Shown piece after piece: positions 61,462-64,000 of a stretch of DNA of 64,000 nucleotides. The position numbers and the translations under genes were made by a program. The notes beneath the pieces are model-generated. The model made no database searches. It had not been told where the DNA came from and worked only from the letters and a program-made list of their open reading frames with translations. Each line of letters starts with the position of its first letter. The first letter of the stretch is position 1. The DNA comes from Leisingera sp. S132 (GTDB lineage: Bacteria; Pseudomonadota; Alphaproteobacteria; Rhodobacterales; Rhodobacteraceae), in NCBI RefSeq assembly GCF_025144465.1, contig NZ_CP083553.1, positions 1 through 64,000 on the forward strand, given 5' to 3'.

Positions 61462-62679
61462 ATGAGCTTTTTTGATACGCTTGAGACCCGCAGCAGTGAC
61501 GAACGCGCGGCTGGCTTGGCCAAGGCGCTGCCGGAGCAGATCGCTCGCGCCAAATCCGCGCCCGGCTATGCCGGGATGCTGGACGGGGTGGACCCGGCTG
61601 CGGTGACCTCGGCAGAGGCGCTGGCCTCATTGCCGGTGCTGCGAAAATCCGAACTGAGCCGCGCCCAGGCCGCGCATCCGCCCTTTGGCGGCTTTACGGT
61701 AAAGCCCGCGACAGGCTTTGCTCATATCTTCCAAAGCCCCGGCCCGATTTATGAACCGGGCGGCGTTGATGGCGACTGGTGGCGTATGGGGCGGTTCCTG
61801 AATGCTGCTGGCATCGGCCAGGGCGACGTGGTGCAGAACTGCTTTGGCTATCACCTGACGCCTGCCGGCATGATCTTTGAAAACGGTGCGCGGGCGGTTG
61901 GCGCTGCGGTGCTGCCCGCAGGAACTGGTCAGACCGAGCTGCAGGTGACGGCAGCGCATGACGTAGGTGCCACGGCTTATGCCGGGACGCCGGATTACTT
62001 GAAAGTGATCCTCGACAAGGCGGATGCGATGGGCGTCGAGCTGATGTTCTCCAAGGCGGCGGTGGGCGGCGGTGCGCTGTTCCCCAGCTTGCGTCAGGAA
62101 TATGCCGACCGCGGGATTTCCTGCCTGCAGTGTTATGCCACCGCCGATCTGGGCAATATCGCTTATGAAAGCCCAGCGATGGAGGGGATGATTGTTGACG
62201 AGCATGTCATCGTCGAGATCGTCACACCAGGCACCGGCAACCCGGTGGCACCTGGCGAGGTGGGCGAGGTTGTGGTGACAACGCTCAATCCCGATTACCC
62301 GCTGATCCGCTTTGCCACCGGCGATCTGTCTGCAGTGATGCCGGGCGTCTCGCCCTGCGGCCGCACCAATATGCGTATCAAGGGATGGATGGGCCGCGCC
62401 GATCAGACCACCAAGATCAAGGGCATGTTCGTGCGGCCTGAGCAGGTCGCCGCGCTGGTCGACAAGCATGACGAGATCGTCAGGGCGCGGGTCATTGCCA
62501 GCCGCGACGGCGAGATGGACGCGATGACCGTGCAGATTGAAGCCAAAGGCGGGGATGAGACTGCCTTTGCCCGGTCCGTGGCCGAGGTTCTGAAGCTCAA
62601 GGGCAAGGTTGAGGTGGTGGCGCCGGATGCGCTGCCCAAGGACGGTCTGGTGATCGAGGATCAGCGGACCTACGACTGA
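61462..62679 (+). CDS. Phenylacetate-CoA ligase-like AMP-binding enzyme
   Basis: A 405-residue acid-CoA ligase of the PaaK group. Visible regions include FAHIFQSPGPIYEPGG, the acceptor region GGALFPSLRQEYADRG, RFATGDLSAVMPG and KGMFVRPEQVAALV. It activates aryl or related acids. GGGGAG 8 nt before ATG 61462 sets the start, although GTG/ATG codons further upstream overlap livF. As the last gene of the liv operon, with another acyl-CoA ligase at its head, it points to import and activation of an organic acid. Confidence 0.88.
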   Translation: MSFFDTLETRSSDERAAGLAKALPEQIARAKSAPGYAGMLDGVDPAAVTSAEALASLPVLRKSELSRAQAAHPPFGGFTVKPATGFAHIFQSPGPIYEPGGVDGDWWRMGRFLNAAGIGQGDVVQNCFGYHLTPAGMIFENGARAVGAAVLPAGTGQTELQVTAAHDVGATAYAGTPDYLKVILDKADAMGVELMFSKAAVGGGALFPSLRQEYADRGISCLQCYATADLGNIAYESPAMEGMIVDEHVIVEIVTPGTGNPVAPGEVGEVVVTTLNPDYPLIRFATGDLSAVMPGVSPCGRTNMRIKGWMGRADQTTKIKGMFVRPEQVAALVDKHDEIVRARVIASRDGEMDAMTVQIEAKGGDETAFARSVAEVLKLKGKVEVVAPDALPKDGLVIEDQRTYD

Positions 62680-62701
62680 GCTGTTTGTCAAAACGGCAAA
62701 T

Positions 62702-62729
62702 ACGGGCGCCGGATACGGGCGCCCGTTTT
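62702..62729 (+). terminator. Terminator of the liv/acyl-CoA ligase operon
   Basis: The perfect 9-bp stem ACGGGCGCC and GGCGCCCGT with a 7-nt loop is followed by TTTCTGTTTT. It lies 23 bp after the ligase stop and separates the operon from the iron-permease gene. Confidence 0.85.
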
Positions 62730-62838
62730 CTGTTTTGGGAAGCCAAGGGGCAGGGCCGCGCTTTCCGGCTGGAATTTCTGACTGGAATAGTCGAAATAGA
62801 GTGCCGAGAGACTTCTGCCGGACCCAAGACCGCCGCAA

Positions 62839-64000
62839 ATGACCGCTGCCAATGATCCCATAGAATACGCGCCGCACGGGCGCCGCCGCGGCGGAAAGGC
62901 CGGGGGTGGTGTTTTTGCCGTGCTGGCATGGGCGGTTGCGCTGTCCTGTCTGCTGCCGATGGTGGCAGTGGCATTGGCGGCAGCGTTCGGCGGCTCGGAG
63001 ACGATCAGCCACCTGGCCGGGACCGTGCTGCCGGGATATTCGCTGACAACCCTGGTGCTGGTGGTGCTGGTGGCGCTTGGCACGTTTTCAATAGGAACCG
63101 GCGCGGCCTGGCTGGTGACTATGACGCGGTTCCCCGGGGCCCGGCTGCTGGAGGTGGCGCTGGTGCTGCCGCTGGCCTTTCCGGCCTATGTGCTGGCCTA
63201 TGCCTACACCCATATCCTGGACCATCCCGGTATCGTGCAGTCTGCCTTGCGCGAGGCGACCGGCTGGGGGCCGCGGGACTACTGGTTCCCGGAGATCCGC
63301 TCCACCGGCGGGGCGGCGGCGATGCTGGTGCTGGTGTTGTACCCCTATGTCTATCTGCTGGCGCGGGCGGCCTTCATGCAGCAGAGCGCAGGCGCCTTTT
63401 TGGCGGCGCGGGCGCTGGGCAAGAACTCCTGGCAGGCGTTCTGGCTGGTCAGCCTGCCGATGGCACGGCCGGCCATTGCTTCGGGCGTACTGCTGGCAGT
63501 GATGGAGACCATCGCGGATTTTGGCACGGTGTCTTATTTTGGGGTGCAGACCTTTGCCACCGGCATCTACACCAGCTGGTTCTCGCTGGGCGACCGCGGC
63601 GGCGCGGCGCAACTGGCGCTGTGCCTGCTTGGGTTCGCACTGACGCTGGCGGTGGTGGAGCGGGCCACGCGGGGGCGGGCGAAGTACCATCACGCGGGCA
63701 AGCATCACAACCAGATGGCTCCGGCCGAGCTGGGCGGCATCAAGGCGGCGGCGGCTGTCTTCTTATGTGCGGTGCCGGTGGTGCTGGGCTTCCTGCTGCC
63801 GGTGGCGGTGCTGTTTACGATGAGCTTTGACTCCGAACAGAACCTTTTCAGCCGCCGCTATATTGATTTCACCACCAATTCGATCACCCTGGCCACGGCG
63901 GCGGCGGTCCTGACGGTGGCGGCGGCGGTATGCCTGGGTTTTTACCAGCGGCTGCGGCCTGGCCGGGTGTCCGCGGCCGCGGCCTATTTCGCGCGGCTGG
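62839..64000 (+). CDS. Iron(III)-type ABC transporter permease (partial)
   Basis: The frame runs open from ATG 62839 off the window end (387 codons seen). It has many hydrophobic helices in the two-repeat layout of FutB/SfuB-type ferric iron permeases. The segment LPLAFPAYVLAYAYTHIL and the EAA-type loop AARALGKNSWQAFWLVSLP, which contacts the ATPase, are visible; a second permease repeat is starting near the end. No clear RBS precedes the ATG. The rest of the gene and any ATPase or binding protein lie outside the window. Confidence 0.88.
   Translation, partial: MTAANDPIEYAPHGRRRGGKAGGGVFAVLAWAVALSCLLPMVAVALAAAFGGSETISHLAGTVLPGYSLTTLVLVVLVALGTFSIGTGAAWLVTMTRFPGARLLEVALVLPLAFPAYVLAYAYTHILDHPGIVQSALREATGWGPRDYWFPEIRSTGGAAAMLVLVLYPYVYLLARAAFMQQSAGAFLAARALGKNSWQAFWLVSLPMARPAIASGVLLAVMETIADFGTVSYFGVQTFATGIYTSWFSLGDRGGAAQLALCLLGFALTLAVVERATRGRAKYHHAGKHHNQMAPAELGGIKAAAAVFLCAVPVVLGFLLPVAVLFTMSFDSEQNLFSRRYIDFTTNSITLATAAAVLTVAAAVCLGFYQRLRPGRVSAAAAYFARL

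Noticed and set aside
1-64000. tRNA, rRNA, CRISPR array, prophage or intact insertion sequence
   Set aside because: Looking through the intergenic stretches, I saw no tRNA-like T-arm, no direct-repeat/spacer array and no complete transposase or phage gene; only the decayed IS5 tail was found.

Overview
The window begins exactly on the ATG of dnaA. It reads as a chromosomal segment of a marine Roseobacter-group alphaproteobacterium (Rhodobacteraceae; Leisingera, Phaeobacter or Ruegeria-like). The evidence is high GC, an alphaproteobacterial BamF lipoprotein, a DUF1674 succinate dehydrogenase assembly protein, a MutL with the endonuclease motif, and gene neighbourhoods typical of that group. 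The genus is an inference. I saw no tRNA, rRNA or CRISPR array, and no oriC; if the origin lies beside dnaA, it is upstream of base 1.

Layout. 1-16.2 kb is mostly housekeeping: dnaA, a RarD-type permease, a secreted glycosidase, rbfA, dapB, a DUF1674 factor, an RsmB-like methyltransferase, a heparinase-like protein, purH, lspA, a BamF lipoprotein, an M16 protease pair and pnp. 16.2-25.4 kb is a visibly AT-richer surface-glycan island: two glycosyltransferase-type genes, an ATP-grasp enzyme, an MsbA-like exporter, an unrecognised GT-B-like protein, a sugar aminotransferase and a Gfo/Idh/MocA oxidoreductase. It is closed on the right by a decayed IS5-type transposase tail. 25.6-31.5 kb holds a 1-Cys peroxiredoxin, an aldehyde dehydrogenase, azlCD with a divergent XRE-cupin regulator, an RluA-type synthase and truB. 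31.6-34.6 kb has two short membrane-anchored RTX proteins around a DUF1643 gene. 34.8-43.6 kb has rpsO, a two-domain ALDH16-type dehydrogenase next to deoC, and the run mutL-rmuC-adenylate/guanylate cyclase.

44-47.8 kb is a minus-strand operon carrying both halves of the saccharopine lysine pathway, with a SemiSWEET transporter between them, plus a GST and a histidine phosphatase. 48-52.6 kb has an amidohydrolase, a WGR protein, a MAPEG protein and a response regulator/hybrid kinase pair. 53-62.7 kb is a branched-chain-type ABC uptake operon bracketed by two acyl-CoA ligases. That arrangement suggests uptake and CoA activation of a carboxylic acid. The operon contains an oppositely oriented SHOCT gene and two bridging mini-ORFs. 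The window ends inside an iron-type ABC permease.

The most unusual items are the glycan island with its IS scar, a perfect 24-bp palindrome at 26465-26488, a nested inverted repeat at 31536-31593, the RTX pair, the SemiSWEET inside the saccharopine operon, and the scattering of rbfA, pnp, truB and rpsO, which are usually neighbours. I did not find a clearly new defence or mobile system.
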